A stretch of 64,000 nucleotides of DNA from Diplocarpon mali (GCA_024741835.1 JAENRP010000172.1:1-64000); one strand, 5' to 3'; positions 47,466 through 60,153 are shown, counted from the stretch's first letter. Translations and numbers: made by a program. Notes: a model not told the origin generated them from the letters alone.

Positions 47466-50400
47466 TCACGCGAGGCCAAGCCACTTCAGCGCTTTTTTCG
47501 TATTCCTCTCCTGCCCGACTTGACTTGCCTCCGGTAGGATATTTCGCATCTTCCTACCCATGATCATGCGATCAAACTCATCGTCGTCACTGTCCTCCTC
47601 GCCAATATAGAAATTCTCCCATTCCTTATCCTCCTTCCTATCGGTCTGTGTCGTCGTCGTCGTTTTGATACTAGTAATAGAAGCGGTATACTTGTGTCTG
47701 ATAGTCGCCATCAAGGTCGCAGAACCGGCCCCCTCACTGTTACCACGTGTAGTATCCGACGAGATTGACGAGCGAGCACCACTTGCGAGGCGGGAGACTT
47801 TCGAGGCTGGATACCCGGAGTCGCGATCTCGAAACCTCGGAGGTGATGCGGGTGTGGGTGAACTGGGTGGTTGCTCACTAATAATAGGTTTTGGTTCGGG
47901 TTGCGTAGCGTAAAAGGCCGATTTCTCAACAAGGTATTTCCAGATTCCTGAAAGGAAAGTAGCGATCTCAATGTTAGTCGCTGTGCTTGGTAGAAGGAAG
48001 TCTGCTTTTGCGAAGGAGGCAGTGGGCTCGTGAATGTTTGATGGCAACTGGAAAGAGTTCTTGGCAAGGGATGCGGTCGCAGGCATTTGGCGGTTCTTGG
48101 TGGTGGTATCTGACTGGCTGGAGGAAATGCTTCTGTTAGAAGGACGTGAAGATATCGGCGCGCGAGGACGCGAGGACATATATGTTCCGGAACGAGACAT
48201 AGAGGGCGGGTCAGAGGCCAGGGAATCCAGTATGCCCGCAATCTTGACGAGGTTGAAGCCTAGCAGCTTGCGAAGAGCGAAAATTGTTGGAAGATCAGCG
48301 GCCGTATAGTGTAAGATGAGAAGACGCGTGCTGGTATTGCTGGCGAGGAAGGCCTCGATTTGGGGGACTATAAGAGCAGCCAGAACATCGGGGTTGGAAA
48401 GATAATTGATGGATTGATCTGCTGGTGGAACGTTACAGTGGCTTTGCATCACGTTTGAGATCAAGTATCTGAAATTTTGTATTAGTCGTGTATTCGGATG
48501 CGGAAACTTGTAGAAATACCTGATTTCAAGCTTTCCGCTTATGTTCAGGCCAGCTCTATTCGATCCAAGCTTCTCAATTTGCCCAGATACTTGGAGGAAG
48601 AAGTCTCTCTTGACTCCGTCCTCGCTTCCGAATGCAATGATCTGATCAACAGACCCGACTTCATGTTCAGTGCTGACATTCTCGTCGTTTCGGAATACAG
48701 GCTTCCACAGCCTCTCCGCTTCAGGAGCAACCTGATAGTAAAACTGACTATACTTGTCATGTGATGGAAAGTAAACGTTAAGTAAATGACGGAAAGAGTC
48801 CTGGGTACTAATTGCATTTTGAGGATTAACGGGAGCGAAATTTACGAATCTTGTTGCAATTTCCTCCTTGATATACTTAGTCTTCGACAGGGATGATGTT
48901 TCTGCTTCCGTAGTGTAGCTCAAGGGCTTCTCTGATGTCGGACTCGAGGCTGATTCGACGTTTGCAGGTATTCCTGGATAAAATTTCGGCGGACACTGCC
49001 GCTGTATGTCGGACGAATAGCTTTCGATGCCATATGGATCGTATTCCTGCCGCCTGTCGTAAACAATCTCGACGGACAGCGTGGATAGACAAGAGTTTGG
49101 GCGAATGTCTGGATCGTCCACGAGCTGTAAGCTGGAAATAGACCTTGTACTGAACTCTGGGTCATATCCTTCATGTACACCGACTAGTGATGGCGAATAG
49201 GTCGACGCGGAAGTGCCAGGGGTTACGGGTAGAATTGGATAGCTGCCATTTTTGTAAGATTGTACGACAGACTCGAAAATATAATTAGGGCTGTCATCAG
49301 TAAACTGAATGACCATATCCTCCACAAGCTCAAAGACTGGCACGAAGGGCATAGTCTTTGAATCTGTAGCAACAGCCTCATCAGCTCCAGTTCCTCGATC
49401 AACGTAGACAGCACGGTTCGGTATTTCTTTAGACGCACTCAATGAATTCCATGATCGTGTAGAGCGCGTTGATGTGGGTGATCTTTTGATTGTAGTCTCC
49501 AAAGCCTCCAAAAATGTTGTTCTTGGGAGGGCTGTGAACCGGTCTTTCTCGTTACTCTCTGTCTGTGTTACTGCTGCAGACTGTGAGCGCTCGCTGAAGT
49601 GGTGATAGGATGCCGGCTGCTTCAGAGCTTGCGGAATTGATGTGGATTTCAAAAAGCGGGAGTTTATGGAAGAAAATCCATCGAAAGACCGCGCTCTTCT
49701 CACGAGCTTGATTGGCGAGCTTGGTTGGATGTCCACGAGACATGCTTGACCATAAGTCACTGCAGGGGTGATGGGAGCCGACATGATTGAATCCTCTCCA
49801 CCAGTTGCCTTGTTGGCATCATAGAACAAGTCCCAATCAGTGTCCACGTCTTGAATTCGGTCCAATAGGTGCTGAGAATACTGGTCATGTTGTGCATCGC
49901 CAAAGGTCATTCTCCTGTCACGAAAAGCTGCCATGCTCCGACTCGGCACTGTCAGGACAGTCTGTACAATTTGCTCGTTGTCTGCATCAGTAGAGATTCC
50001 ATGACTGGCTTCGCAGATATCTTCATTCTTCTGTGTGGATTTCTGCATACGTCGCATCGCACTCGAAGCACAGAAATGGGCTAAATTTGGACGCGTGGGG
50101 ACCTTTCTCAGAACCACATCTCGATCCGACGAGCCCTCCCATTGCATGGACTCGATACTGGTATTCCCAAGTGCCTTGTCAAATTTATCGGTTTCTGGCA
50201 CTGGCGCTTCCTCCACAGCAACGTCCTCCATCAAACCGGCTATACCACCCTGGACAATATTGTTAAAGATTGTCTCTGCTTCCCAAAAATTTCCATTGGT
50301 GATTTTCTGAGAAATCCTGGTGATGCAATGTGCTCGCGCGCTGACGCTGCCATGGATAGCAAAGACAAGTCTCGGATGGGTAGGAGTCGAAGATTGTATG

Positions 50401-50633
50401 AACGAACGTGCGGTCTCCGTGCGCTGGAACAGTGCCCTCTGGATATATCGGACGTGCGCACGAGCATCGAAAGCGCCATTTTCATTTGTTGACGATGATT
50501 CTTCCAGGAAGTCGGGCAAAACCATGATCTTTGGCGATGGCGGAAGTAGCCTGAGCTGGGTTGATATGACATCTGTGTCGCCTTCAATGGCGATGAGATA
50601 TCCGGTCTTTCTATCCTCTAGCTTGGCCGACAT
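47466..50633 (-). CDS. Large conserved fungal protein of unknown function (gastric-mucin-like in name only)
   Basis: Two exons, 48520-50633 and 47466-48468, give 1038 aa. The 51-bp intron (48469-48519; GTATTT/TTTCAG) is a multiple of three without a stop, so an uninterrupted reading is possible; removing it gives KLEIRYLISNVMQ. The start at MSAKLEDRKTGYLIAIEG (50633) is preferred to the ATG 50 codons upstream, which adds a hydrophobic stretch with no conservation that I know. The protein opens with a compact domain (about 1-130), then a long Ser/Thr/Pro-rich disordered middle, then a folded region (VPPADQSINYL to LGFNLVKIAGILDSLAS) and a disordered acidic tail ending KALKWLGLA. Similar ascomycete proteins have been named gastric mucin-like; that name says nothing about function. 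Confidence 0.7.
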   Translation of the reverse strand: MSAKLEDRKTGYLIAIEGDTDVISTQLRLLPPSPKIMVLPDFLEESSSTNENGAFDARAHVRYIQRALFQRTETARSFIQSSTPTHPRLVFAIHGSVSARAHCITRISQKITNGNFWEAETIFNNIVQGGIAGLMEDVAVEEAPVPETDKFDKALGNTSIESMQWEGSSDRDVVLRKVPTRPNLAHFCASSAMRRMQKSTQKNEDICEASHGISTDADNEQIVQTVLTVPSRSMAAFRDRRMTFGDAQHDQYSQHLLDRIQDVDTDWDLFYDANKATGGEDSIMSAPITPAVTYGQACLVDIQPSSPIKLVRRARSFDGFSSINSRFLKSTSIPQALKQPASYHHFSERSQSAAVTQTESNEKDRFTALPRTTFLEALETTIKRSPTSTRSTRSWNSLSASKEIPNRAVYVDRGTGADEAVATDSKTMPFVPVFELVEDMVIQFTDDSPNYIFESVVQSYKNGSYPILPVTPGTSASTYSPSLVGVHEGYDPEFSTRSISSLQLVDDPDIRPNSCLSTLSVEIVYDRRQEYDPYGIESYSSDIQRQCPPKFYPGIPANVESASSPTSEKPLSYTTEAETSSLSKTKYIKEEIATRFVNFAPVNPQNAISTQDSFRHLLNVYFPSHDKYSQFYYQVAPEAERLWKPVFRNDENVSTEHEVGSVDQIIAFGSEDGVKRDFFLQVSGQIEKLGSNRAGLNISGKLEIRYFYKFPHPNTRLIQNFRYLISNVMQSHCNVPPADQSINYLSNPDVLAALIVPQIEAFLASNTSTRLLILHYTAADLPTIFALRKLLGFNLVKIAGILDSLASDPPSMSRSGTYMSSRPRAPISSRPSNRSISSSQSDTTTKNRQMPATASLAKNSFQLPSNIHEPTASFAKADFLLPSTATNIEIATFLSGIWKYLVEKSAFYATQPEPKPIISEQPPSSPTPASPPRFRDRDSGYPASKVSRLASGARSSISSDTTRGNSEGAGSATLMATIRHKYTASITSIKTTTTTQTDRKEDKEWENFYIGEEDSDDDEFDRMIMGRKMRNILPEASQVGQERNTKKALKWLGLA

Positions 50634-52675
50634 GCTGATTCTACTGAGCCAGAATTGCAAGTATATCTGTGTGGGATGTAGAGACTCTACCACCAAGGGG
50701 GAAAATAGCCACCAAGCAAGAAATATGCCTTTGACTATGGAAAATATACCCAAGCACTGATCATGATAATCGGAGGACAGCACAGGTTAGGAAATCATAT
50801 GCTCAACGTTCCTGAGCGTGACGAGCCGTCGTGCGTAGATAAAATGACCAGGAAGTTTTCGTGGAAAGAAAAAGGATCGGAAATGATCACAGATCTCATC
50901 GCCGCAAACCACTGCGGGTCAGTCACTCTCACTTCCAGAGTCGCAGGCTGGACCTGTTGGCGTGATTCTTCGAAAGATGCCTACCTGCAGCAAGATCCCT
51001 GCTCGGTATAGCTCTAAGAGAGCAAGCTAAGGAAACTGTGGTATGATGTGCCGTTAGCTCCAGAATGGGAATACAGTACTTATTTGGTGTAAAGCCATTG
51101 TCAATAAGTGCTTTGTGGAATGCCTTCGGAGTGGGCAGTGCCATCGCATGCCTCAATCATGATTCTCTGAGAGAGTATCGGGGGAATTGAGACGTTCCTG
51201 GGAATCGTCAGTATCGAAAGTTCCGCGAAACGCCTTTACCATTACTTCCCTCTGAGAGTAGGATTTGTTGGGCGACTAAGGCAGGCGTTTGAAAAAGCAC
51301 ATCTCCAATAATTGATTACTTTTGCCTGCCCTAATATCTTGGCCCATCTCTGATTTGATGGACCCCTCTTTGATCAGTAAGAGTACTCGCATGGTATGGA
51401 GGGGATAGGATACCTGCAGTAGTGGCGCTGTAGAGAGGGCGCAAGTGGCTATCAGGCCGGACTTGAGCATACGAGTACCGTACTAAAGTACTAGCTGTAA
51501 GCTTCTCTGAACAGAGCTCAAGCTCGTGATCTAGTCGGATTCCAATGCTGATCCCAGCATCGATCTCATTAGGCGAGCGGAGGGGAAACCCAGGATTCTG
51601 GTTTGCATCAACAGAAGACTTGGAGGTTGGAGGGAAAAAAGAAGCTTGTGCAAGAGCATTCAGAGCTTCTGAGGTGTTTCAGAAGAATCGTTTTCGTCCA
51701 TGTCAAGCAGCTGTCGGTCCCCCCTCCCCCCCCCACTCAAGACAAAGTGGCAGCTTTTCACTACATGTCATAGCAACCGTCAGATCTCAAGCCAGCCCGT
51801 CCCCATTTTGTGACTGCTTCAAGCGGGGAAATGCTCCGGAGAGATCCATGCTAGCACTGGTACTTTAACCAGAACCACGCCCGGGTGGCTAGCTTGTGGC
51901 TGATCGTACCAAATTCACGCTGGCGATTTCAAGAAGCAGCATCGTCGAAACTATGATTTAAATCAGCAGTAAAATAGTTAGCTACTACCTAGCTTGGGAG
52001 CTCTTCTTCAAGTCCAGATTGGTCGGATTAGAAAGCCGCTTTAGTCTAGGCCCGTCTAATGCCTCTTGCTCTTAGAGATAGAATTTTGGAGCATACAGAG
52101 TACAGAGTACTCGTAGCTGAGGCAGCCAACAAGATTGCCCTCCCCCAGTTTATCATGCGCCAAATTTCGCCGCAATCTGTCGGTTTCTGAAGTGACCAAG
52201 TATGTACGGAACCGGTATCGCAGGATGCAATTGAGGTGAGGGTTGGAACGAGCACGAGATCAGAGATGTTACAATGGCCTGCAAGACTTGATACATGCCT
52301 TGAACAATTTCCGTTGTGGTGGAAGTTGACAGATAACCAAAATCTAAAACCGACATACAGGATTGAATACCCGCGTCTTTCCACCTTGTGGCTGTAATCA
52401 TGTGAGAATTCTCGTGATACCTAGCCGTCTATCGAGTTTTGGGACAGCGGAAGCCAACCCAGGACTTAGGTCGGTTGCAGAATTCTATGATATGATTCAG
52501 GAACTGCATGACCGGATATCGCTTTCATACATGGAGCGATATTTGAAGCAGCCGGACCTGCAAATGACTCAGAGTCAGAATCTCGGACGACCATTGTTGC
52601 AACTACAGCATATCAGTCGACAACGAGGGGTCAATTCAATCGCTGCAGCGGAGAATTCACCTCGCGAGCCCGCTC
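50634..52675. other. Intergenic, no gene recognised
   Basis: 2 kb containing the upstream region of the 50633 gene. A poly-C tract lies near 51720-51733. ORFs of 60-112 codons on both strands have no recognisable domains. Confidence 0.55.
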
Positions 52676-53964
52676 TCACCCATCATCGGAGTCCATAAGC
52701 TCGGCCAACTCAGCTTCTTCCTCCATGGTAAGGAGGCCCTTCTTTGGTTGAGCCACATTTTCCTCAGTCAATCCCTTTAGTCTCTCCCGACTCTCCTGAC
52801 GTGCTCTGTCCAAGTCTGGCTTGCCCAGTCCCCAGGTTCGAATGGTACCGTCGATGCTGACACTCACCACTTTCTCTCCCTTCAGAAGGATCAAACCTGT
52901 GACCTCTTGATAATGACCATCATAAGTGTGCCATAGCTTGCCGCTTACACGATCCCAAATCTTGATGTCCTCGTCTCGTCCACCGGTTATTACCCAGTCT
53001 CCAGTCACTGCCACATCTCGCACATAGTCCCCATGCTCATATGTTTCCTCTGTAGCCCAGTTCTTGGCCCTGGACAAGCACTTAGCCGAGCCGTCTGCAC
53101 TTGCTGTCCACAGATCTGAATCTTCCTCATCTCCAAAAAATAATACTCTGTAGACACTAGTTTCGTGTTCCAGAATAGTGGCTCTCACTGATAAGCTTCG
53201 TTCTGTGGATTCGTGCGAGAAATTATTGATTTGGTCTGCGGTTGAGAGCCTTATGCGCCATCGTCGAATATGCGGGTCGCTGCTTGAGGAAAATAGTATA
53301 ATTTCCGCGTCTGAGGACTCTTCAATGTCGATGACAAGGTGTTGTACCGCCATCATCGTATCTGACTTGTCACGGAGGATATGCAAACGCTCACCAGTGG
53401 CCGTGTCCCAGACGATAATCTTCTTGTCTGCACCGCCAGATATAAGAATCTAGGAAAATGAGTCAATCGAGGCTTGAAATTACTTAGAGTACTTGCATTC
53501 TTTCCGTCGAGCCTTGCGCAGACAATAGCTTTCACAAAGTCGGAATGCCCTTTGTACCTGCGTCCTGGAGCACCAGTCTCTCTATTCCAGCTCCATATAT
53601 CTTTATCCCAGCACCCACCAAACACGGTCTCTCCTCCGCGGCCACCAAGAGCTATTGATGTGATTGGAGCAGTTGGGCCTCTGTATATAGTCTCTTTTTC
53701 TCGAGTCTGGAACACATCAGCACATTACTCTGCAATCATGAGATTGCGCAACCATACTTGAAGATTAACCTTACGCACACATCCAGCACTTTCTGCTACG
53801 TAGATGGATGTGGAAGAAAATGGGTCAGGTGTGCAGCCGAGGATCTTCGACTGGAGAGCGATTGGGTTCCCATTTTTGTTGCCAGACTTGGCAGCTCTTC
53901 GAGCTCGAATCGACTCGGAGGCATCTGTTTGAAAGAAATGGCCTGGATCTGTGGTCCGCGACAT
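52676..53964 (-). CDS. WD40-repeat protein
   Basis: Three exons, 53758-53964, 53497-53706 and 52676-53449, give 396 aa (407 if the upstream ATG at 53997 is used). Repeated WD-type blades are visible: FGGCWDKDIWSWN, ISGGADKKIIVWD, DLWTASADGSAKCL, ITGGRDEDIKIWD and VSVSIDGTIRTWG, making one propeller. The tail is acidic (EEEAELAELMDSDDG). The second intron is GC-AG (donor GCAAGT, 47 bp); no GT donor nearby has the required phase. WD40 propellers are protein-binding scaffolds; no specific partner can be inferred beyond its head-to-head position with CTF4. Confidence 0.85.
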
Positions 53965-54137
53965 TTGATGTCTCTGTGATTGGGGAGTCAGCAACATAGA
54001 GCCCGTTCAGCCTCGCGAGGGGCAGTACTCAGAGATGACACGCTAATAAAGCAACAGGGGTATCGCGTAAAGTGGAAACGCGATTCGCGTCGTCAATTCA
54101 ACATCGAAAACCTCATCAGCAATTACAAGGACTCACA
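53965..54137. promoter_or_regulatory. Compact bidirectional promoter, WD40 gene / CTF4
   Basis: Only 173 bp (140 if the upstream WD40 ATG is used) separate the two start codons. It includes an ACACGCTAATAAA segment near 54038; no TATA box in a standard place. Confidence 0.6.
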
Positions 54138-56759
54138 ATGGGGACGACAACCCAAGTTCGCATGCGAGGCAGACCTGCCCACACAAGAGGACCTACTTAC
54201 CTGTCTTATACTCCAGACGGAACTAAACTAATTACTGTCGGGTCCAACAATACCACTCGGGTCTACAAAACTGGATTCGATGGAGAGCCTACAAACATCG
54301 ACGACTGCCCTGAGCAAAATACCGGGGTGGCCTCAACAGTAAGCATGTCATCACCTATCAAAGATCTCAGCTTATTCTTCTCGTAGAATGACTTCTTTGT
54401 CGTTGGATCCGAAGATGGAAATATCAGCCGGTTCTCGTTGGAGACCATGGTCTACGAGAAATACCTCACACGATGCTCTCTTCCAATCCGGGATGTCACT
54501 CTTTCTCCGAATGGCCAATGGTGTGCTGTTGCTAGCGATGAACTGGTTGTTAAGGTCGTAAAGACAGATCAGACGAGCTCAGTGATGTCTTTGAGGGAGC
54601 AGCCGAAACCTGTCAAGCACTTATCTTTCGACCCTAGCGGGCAATACATAGCATTGTCATGTACCGACGGAATCGTTTACATCTACTCTATCATAGATGA
54701 TACGCCCGATCTTATTCGGAAGGTTGATGGTCTGATCAGGATTGCAGAGACTGAGGACGAGGTCAGTACAAAGGTTGTCTGGCATCCAGACGGTAGGACT
54801 TTTGCTGCTCCCACCGCAACAAGAGATATCCGGGTAATGTCTCGCGGAGACTGGGAGAACCAAAGATCCTTCACGAATGGCCACAACGGGGATATTACTG
54901 CGTTGGCTTGGTCTCCCAATGGAGCCATGTTAGTATCAGCTGGGAAAGACGGGAAGGTAGTCCTCTGGAACACCAAGACTCAGAATATCATTGCGACTTA
55001 CGACTATGCCAATGTGATGGATCTGGCCTGGCATCCTACTAAAAACCTTCTCTCTTTTACCAATACTGACGGAGAGGTCTACATCTACAACGACTTCGTC
55101 CCAGCAGAGCATACAAATCTAGTCCGACTACCTATTCAACCTTCTCCTTTCATTCATGACCCCCTTTCCGAGATCTCAGCGAATTCTCGACGGCCAGTAT
55201 CGAATGGTCAGAAGGATATCCTGAACCGTGGCATTCGGCGTGGGACACCCGATAGCCTTGATGACATTCTCGGGTCTGAAACCGTGGGCGATGAAGACGA
55301 TTTTGTCATTGACGATGACGGCGCCGGATATGCCTTGGGACTCAATGGTAACGGCAAGAGGCCTAACGGAGAAGTTCACCTTGCAGGCCCTATGAGCAAG
55401 AGACGTAACCAGACATGGGAACCACAATATCATGAATCTTTCCAACCAGGCTCTACCCCTTGGCGCGGGAATCGGAAATATCTTTGCCTTAACCTTATTG
55501 GATTTGTTTGGACAGTGGATCAGGATACTCACAATACTGTAACAGTGGAGTTTTACGATCACGAATTCCATCGTGACTACCATTTTACAGACAGCTATCT
55601 CTACGACAAGGCTTGTCTCAACGATAAAGGTACCCTATTCTCATGCCCGGCGAACGAGGAAATTCCCGCAACTATTTTCTACCGCCCACACGAGACCTGG
55701 ACAGTGCGAGCAGATTGGCGAACCCCATTACCTAAGGGTGAAGATGTAACGGCCATCTCCTTGAGCGACTCTTTTGTTACTGTGACCACGACAGCGAATT
55801 ATGTTAGGGTATATACCTTGTTTGGGATTCCATACAGAGTTTACAGACAGAAAAGTAGTCCTGCTGTCACTTGTGCAAGCTGGCGAGATTATGTTCTCAC
55901 TCTAGGGAATGGTCCAGTTGGTGCTGATGGTAATGCGACGCTACTTTATACCATTCAAAATATTAAGAGAGACGAGATTTGCCAGAGTGAAGATGTTGTA
56001 GCTCTTCCAGACGGAGAAACTCTAAAGAGTGTTTTCTTCTCTGACAATGGGGTGTGTTCTGGTTAGGATTGTCACGATTCAGAGCTAACATTTCCCTAGG
56101 ACCCATGCATCTACGATTCTACTGGAACCCTCCTTACTCTTCTTCATTGGCGGGAGCCATCCCAAGCAGCGTGGGTCCCTCTTTTAGATACCAAACTTCT
56201 CTCTCGTCTGGCGTCTGGCCGAAAGACAGAAACCTACTTCCCAGTAGCGGTTGCGGACAACAAGTTCCACTGTATAATTCTCAAGGGAGGCGACCAGTAC
56301 CCGTATTTTCCAAGGCCGTTGCTCTCGGAGTTCAATTTTGAGATTCCGTTGTCCTCCAAGTCAAAACTCGGCAGTGAAGACGTTGATTTGGATATCGCGG
56401 AAAACGAAGGCGACGAACTGAAGAAGTTGGAAGGTGCTTTTGTGCTCAACAGTATTTTGACCGCGCAGCAACAAGATCTTGTGAATAACACTAAGAGCAC
56501 GGCTTATCAACGCTCATCACTTGCAAGAATGGAATTGGAGATCGACAAGACACTGTTGCAGATGATGGCTGTGGAGTGTAGAGAAGGCGAGGAACGAGGA
56601 ATGCGAGCCCTAGAAATGGTCTCGCTACTTAAAGATAGGACTGGCAGGATGATTGAGGCTGCTGTAAAGGTGGCAGAAAGGTATGGAAGGCATGTGCTGG
56701 TGGAAAAGATCAGGGAAATCGGCGAGACCACATTATTAGGTGACATGGAGGAAGACTGA
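54138..56759 (+). CDS. ctf4: Ctf4/SepB/Mcl1-type replisome adaptor
   Basis: Three exons, 54138-54338, 54387-56051 and 56100-56759, give 841 aa, the usual size for filamentous-fungal SepB. The N-terminal 300 residues form a WD40 propeller (GPTYLSYTPDGTKLITVGSN, DVTLSPNGQWCAVASDE, ALAWSPNGAMLVSAGKDG). After an acidic linker (DEDDFVIDDDGAG) comes the SepB middle domain (VEFYDHEFHRDYHFTDSY, TLFGIPYRVYRQKSSP), then a helical C-terminus. Ctf4 trimers link the CMG helicase to DNA polymerase alpha-primase and act in sister-chromatid cohesion. Introns are GTAAGC/TCGTAG and GTGTGT/CCCTAG. Confidence 0.94.
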
Positions 56760-58132
56760 AACAAGGGGTTTGGTATCGATACGAGGTCTGGCGTTAAGGT
56801 ATTGATAATAGGATACGAAATATGGTCGGAAGCTGGCCACAATGTAGCTGGACGATTTCATGTATTATCTTTGCAGAGCCCGAGAACCTCGTCACACACG
56901 AAAGTGCTTATGAAATTCCCAACCGGCAATGTGGCATGCTACATTCTTGCACGCATTTGTGCGGGAAGCAGATTGTTGGTCAATGAGACTCGTCAAAGAC
57001 CAATAGCGTTCAAACAACTGCTGTCACGTTTCTCGCGATATTATCACCTGGCAATAAAATCTGATTTTGCGTCTCATGCTCTACCAAAGCCTGTACCCAG
57101 GGCCATTGGGTGAATTACAGCATGGATTCAGAACCGCATCCCGTGTTTTGTTACAGGATGAGAACCTTTTACTCGGCCATGGACGCATCTGCTCATTTTA
57201 ACGAGCCCGATCTCTGGCTGATCCTACAGTCACAAAGACACTCTCATCACACCAGCCTTTCAGGTGTCTGACTAGAACAAACACTCGAAAGGCGCCTACC
57301 ATAATAAACACTTGCTGAGCTCGACCCCATCCCGTGCCATTCCTTTGCCGGCTTGCAATATCCGCCTGTGAGAGCGAATCGTAATAAATACGTTGTTAGA
57401 AGTCTGGCCTGTCTCTGGTAAATTTTGGGATGAGCACTATCCAGAAAGTCTCATGTTGTATGGATGATTCAATCGGAGAATTGGTGCGGAAACTTCGAGG
57501 TACATCTGATGAATGGCCATGATCTGAAGATAGATAGATATGTAAATATATTTAGCTTACCACATACCACTTATCGAAACCGAGTATCTATCGCCGTATC
57601 CAACGTGCCGCTATCGCACTAAGAACGGGATATACCACGGTGTAGGCAGTAACTACGCGACACGGGGCTAGAAACCGCGAATACTCCTATAATTATCGTA
57701 ACACCATGCAGATATCTATCATCCCTTTACGCTTCAAACCAATCCCTGTATTGGCGTTAAAAAGCCTTCCGGTAGCCTCTATCTGTATGCCAGCGCCGAT
57801 TCGAGATATCAGAGCTGGTTGAGAGGAGTCCGAAGCCTCCTTGTTTACTTCATACCCTAAGCGAGAAGTATGGTTTCGAGGCGGAGCATGCCTAGGGCCC
57901 GACTCGAGGGATTTCATAGAATCAAGCACTGCATCGACTTGCACAAGCAGTTTGGGGGAGATGTAACCGTGAGGCTTGTGTGGCTGTGCACATGATTGTT
58001 GGAAGTGGTTAAAAATCAACTTTCAAGCCATAGATGGGCATCATAGTGTCAGAGCTAAATCGAGGAAAGCTCGTCACTCTAGCATCATTGCGGAACGCCT
58101 ATGAGATACAGAACTCCATTATTTATACCGGC
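56760..58132. other. Convergent intergenic region between ctf4 and the GMC gene
   Basis: 1.4 kb. Only short frames such as 56802-57113 and 57693-58019, which show no recognisable domain. Confidence 0.55.
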
Positions 58133-60153
58133 TTAAACCTGAATGCCCAATTCCTTCCCGATAATACCTGCGGCCTTCTCGCCGACAGTCAGCGCGGTGT
58201 TGTTGGTGTTGGCCCCGACATTTTCGGGAACCATACTCAGATCCGCAACTTTCAGCCGCTCCGTGCCATAAACATTCAAGCTACCATCAACCACACCGCC
58301 GGCCTCCCGAGGCTTCATCGCACACGTACCCAGCGAATGCCACGTCGTGTTCAGATTGCCCCGGATCCAGTCCTCGATAGCCTTGTCATCTTCTTCGCTG
58401 TACTCAATATCCTTGACATCGCCCCTGAGACTACCGTTGGTGAGCGCGGCATCGCTACCCGGTGCGAACTTCGGGTGGCCGAGCTCGAGTTCTCCGGTAT
58501 AGTATGGTAGACGACGTGCAATCTCGCGGGACATCTTGTAGGCCCATAGCTGCTTCTTGAGATCGGAGGGTGCGTTCAGAAATCCGGCGTCAAATTCGTA
58601 GCCATCGATCACATTATCTTTGTCTATGATGTGGATTGAGCCGCGGGAGAAGGGATAGGCTGTGTATGTTCCCATAGTGATGTATTGTCCGGGTTTGACG
58701 AGGGAAGGGTCTGCAAGGAAGGCATTGACGACACCGCAGAGCATCATGGGACGGGTCGGGTAGTTGGCGAAGTATTTGTCCCATTCCTTCCTGAATTCCG
58801 GGCCAAGCGTAGCGATTTCTTTCTCTGTTGGACGAAGTTTGGCGCAAATGTCTGTCCAGTCAGTACTGTCTACACATAATGAAGGTGGATAAGACGTGCC
58901 AATTCCGTTCCAGCCAAGCATTGGATCCTTCGCCTCCAAAGCCCTGATGAAGTCCTTACGGCCACTGAGTATACCATCAAGAGTTTCTCCCTCACCAAGA
59001 TCTGACTTGTACGGGTACAGCAGTAGATGGTGATCCTGATAATTCTCGCCGACCCCCGGTACATCCGCCACAACTGGAATGTCAAGCTTCTTCAAGATCT
59101 CTGGGTTGCCGACGCCAGATCGCTCAAGCACCTGTGGTGTTCCGAGAGCACCGGCTGTGACAACCACAAGTTTTCTGGCCCTGATGGTTTTTCGAATAGG
59201 TTTCGAGAGAGAAATTTGGGGTTGGTGTTCGGAATTGGGCTTATATTCAATTCCGATGGCCTTTGGTGGTGAGGACTCGTCGAAGAGAACGCGGATAACC
59301 TTAGAATTGAGAAGAATATGTAGATTAGGATGTTCGCCGTCCTGGAGCAGAGGATGGATATAGCAATGAGCGGAGTCCTGGCGCTTTCCGTCTGGTCCAA
59401 CATAACGATGCCATTTCTATGGCATTCAGCGAAGACCAGTCAAGGATCGGTAAATGATTGCTTACCGAGAAACCTCCATTGGCCTCCAAGTCCTGCAAAT
59501 CTTCAATGACGTTGTAGCCCATTTTCTGAACTACCGAGCAGAATTCATTCTCGCTCTTTCCTCTGTAACCACCATCTGAAATGTTGATAGGCCCATCGTG
59601 TCCGTGCTTGCTCTGATCGATCTGAGAACCATTAGGATGGAAAGTCTCCAGCTTGTTGCTGAAATGATGCATCTCGCTTGCCGACCAGCCTGGCGTGTTC
59701 CAGCTGTCAAAATCGATTCCTACAGATTAGCGAGTCAGCATTTAGATCGAGACATCAAAGGATTCGATCCGGACCTTGGGCACGAGTATACATCATGAAG
59801 TTGATCGATGATCCGCCTCCTAGCACGCCGCCCATGGGGACAATGGCCTCGCGGCCATTTAGATGTTTGGAAGCTTTCGACTTGTAGAACTAAATTTACC
59901 CTTGGAAACGACCCCAAAAACACGATACGGGGAAACATACCAGGGCCGTCTTGCTATCCGGAGCCAAATGGCTTAGGTAAACAGCTGGATTAGTGACTGT
60001 TGGATCGTTAAAGTTATTCCCTCCACCCTCAACCAAAACAATCTTCAGATCTGGATTTGCCCTTGCAAGTCTACCTGCTGCAACACAAGCGGCCGTTCCA
60101 CCGCCAGCGAAGATGATGTCGACATCGCCGACCGAGTCGTTGTAAGTAGACAT
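58133..60153 (-). CDS. GMC oxidoreductase, alcohol-oxidase-like
   Basis: Four exons, 59941-60153, 59775-59889, 59466-59719 and 58133-59416, give 621 aa. The FAD-binding beta-alpha-beta motif is DIIFAGGGTAACVAAGRLA near residue 12, followed by VLVEGGGNNF. GGVLGGGSSINFMMYTRAQ is the GMC signature 1; ARKLVVVTAGALGTPQVL is signature 2. The C-terminal active site has TWHSLGTCAM (His554) and GANTNNTAL (Asn597), the His/Asn pair of alcohol oxidases. Among GMC enzymes it is closest to fungal methanol/alcohol oxidases and related dehydrogenases (HLNGREAIVPMGGVLGGG). No N-terminal signal peptide is seen, and the C-terminus (GIQV) is not a standard PTS1. Substrate is not predictable. Confidence 0.9.
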
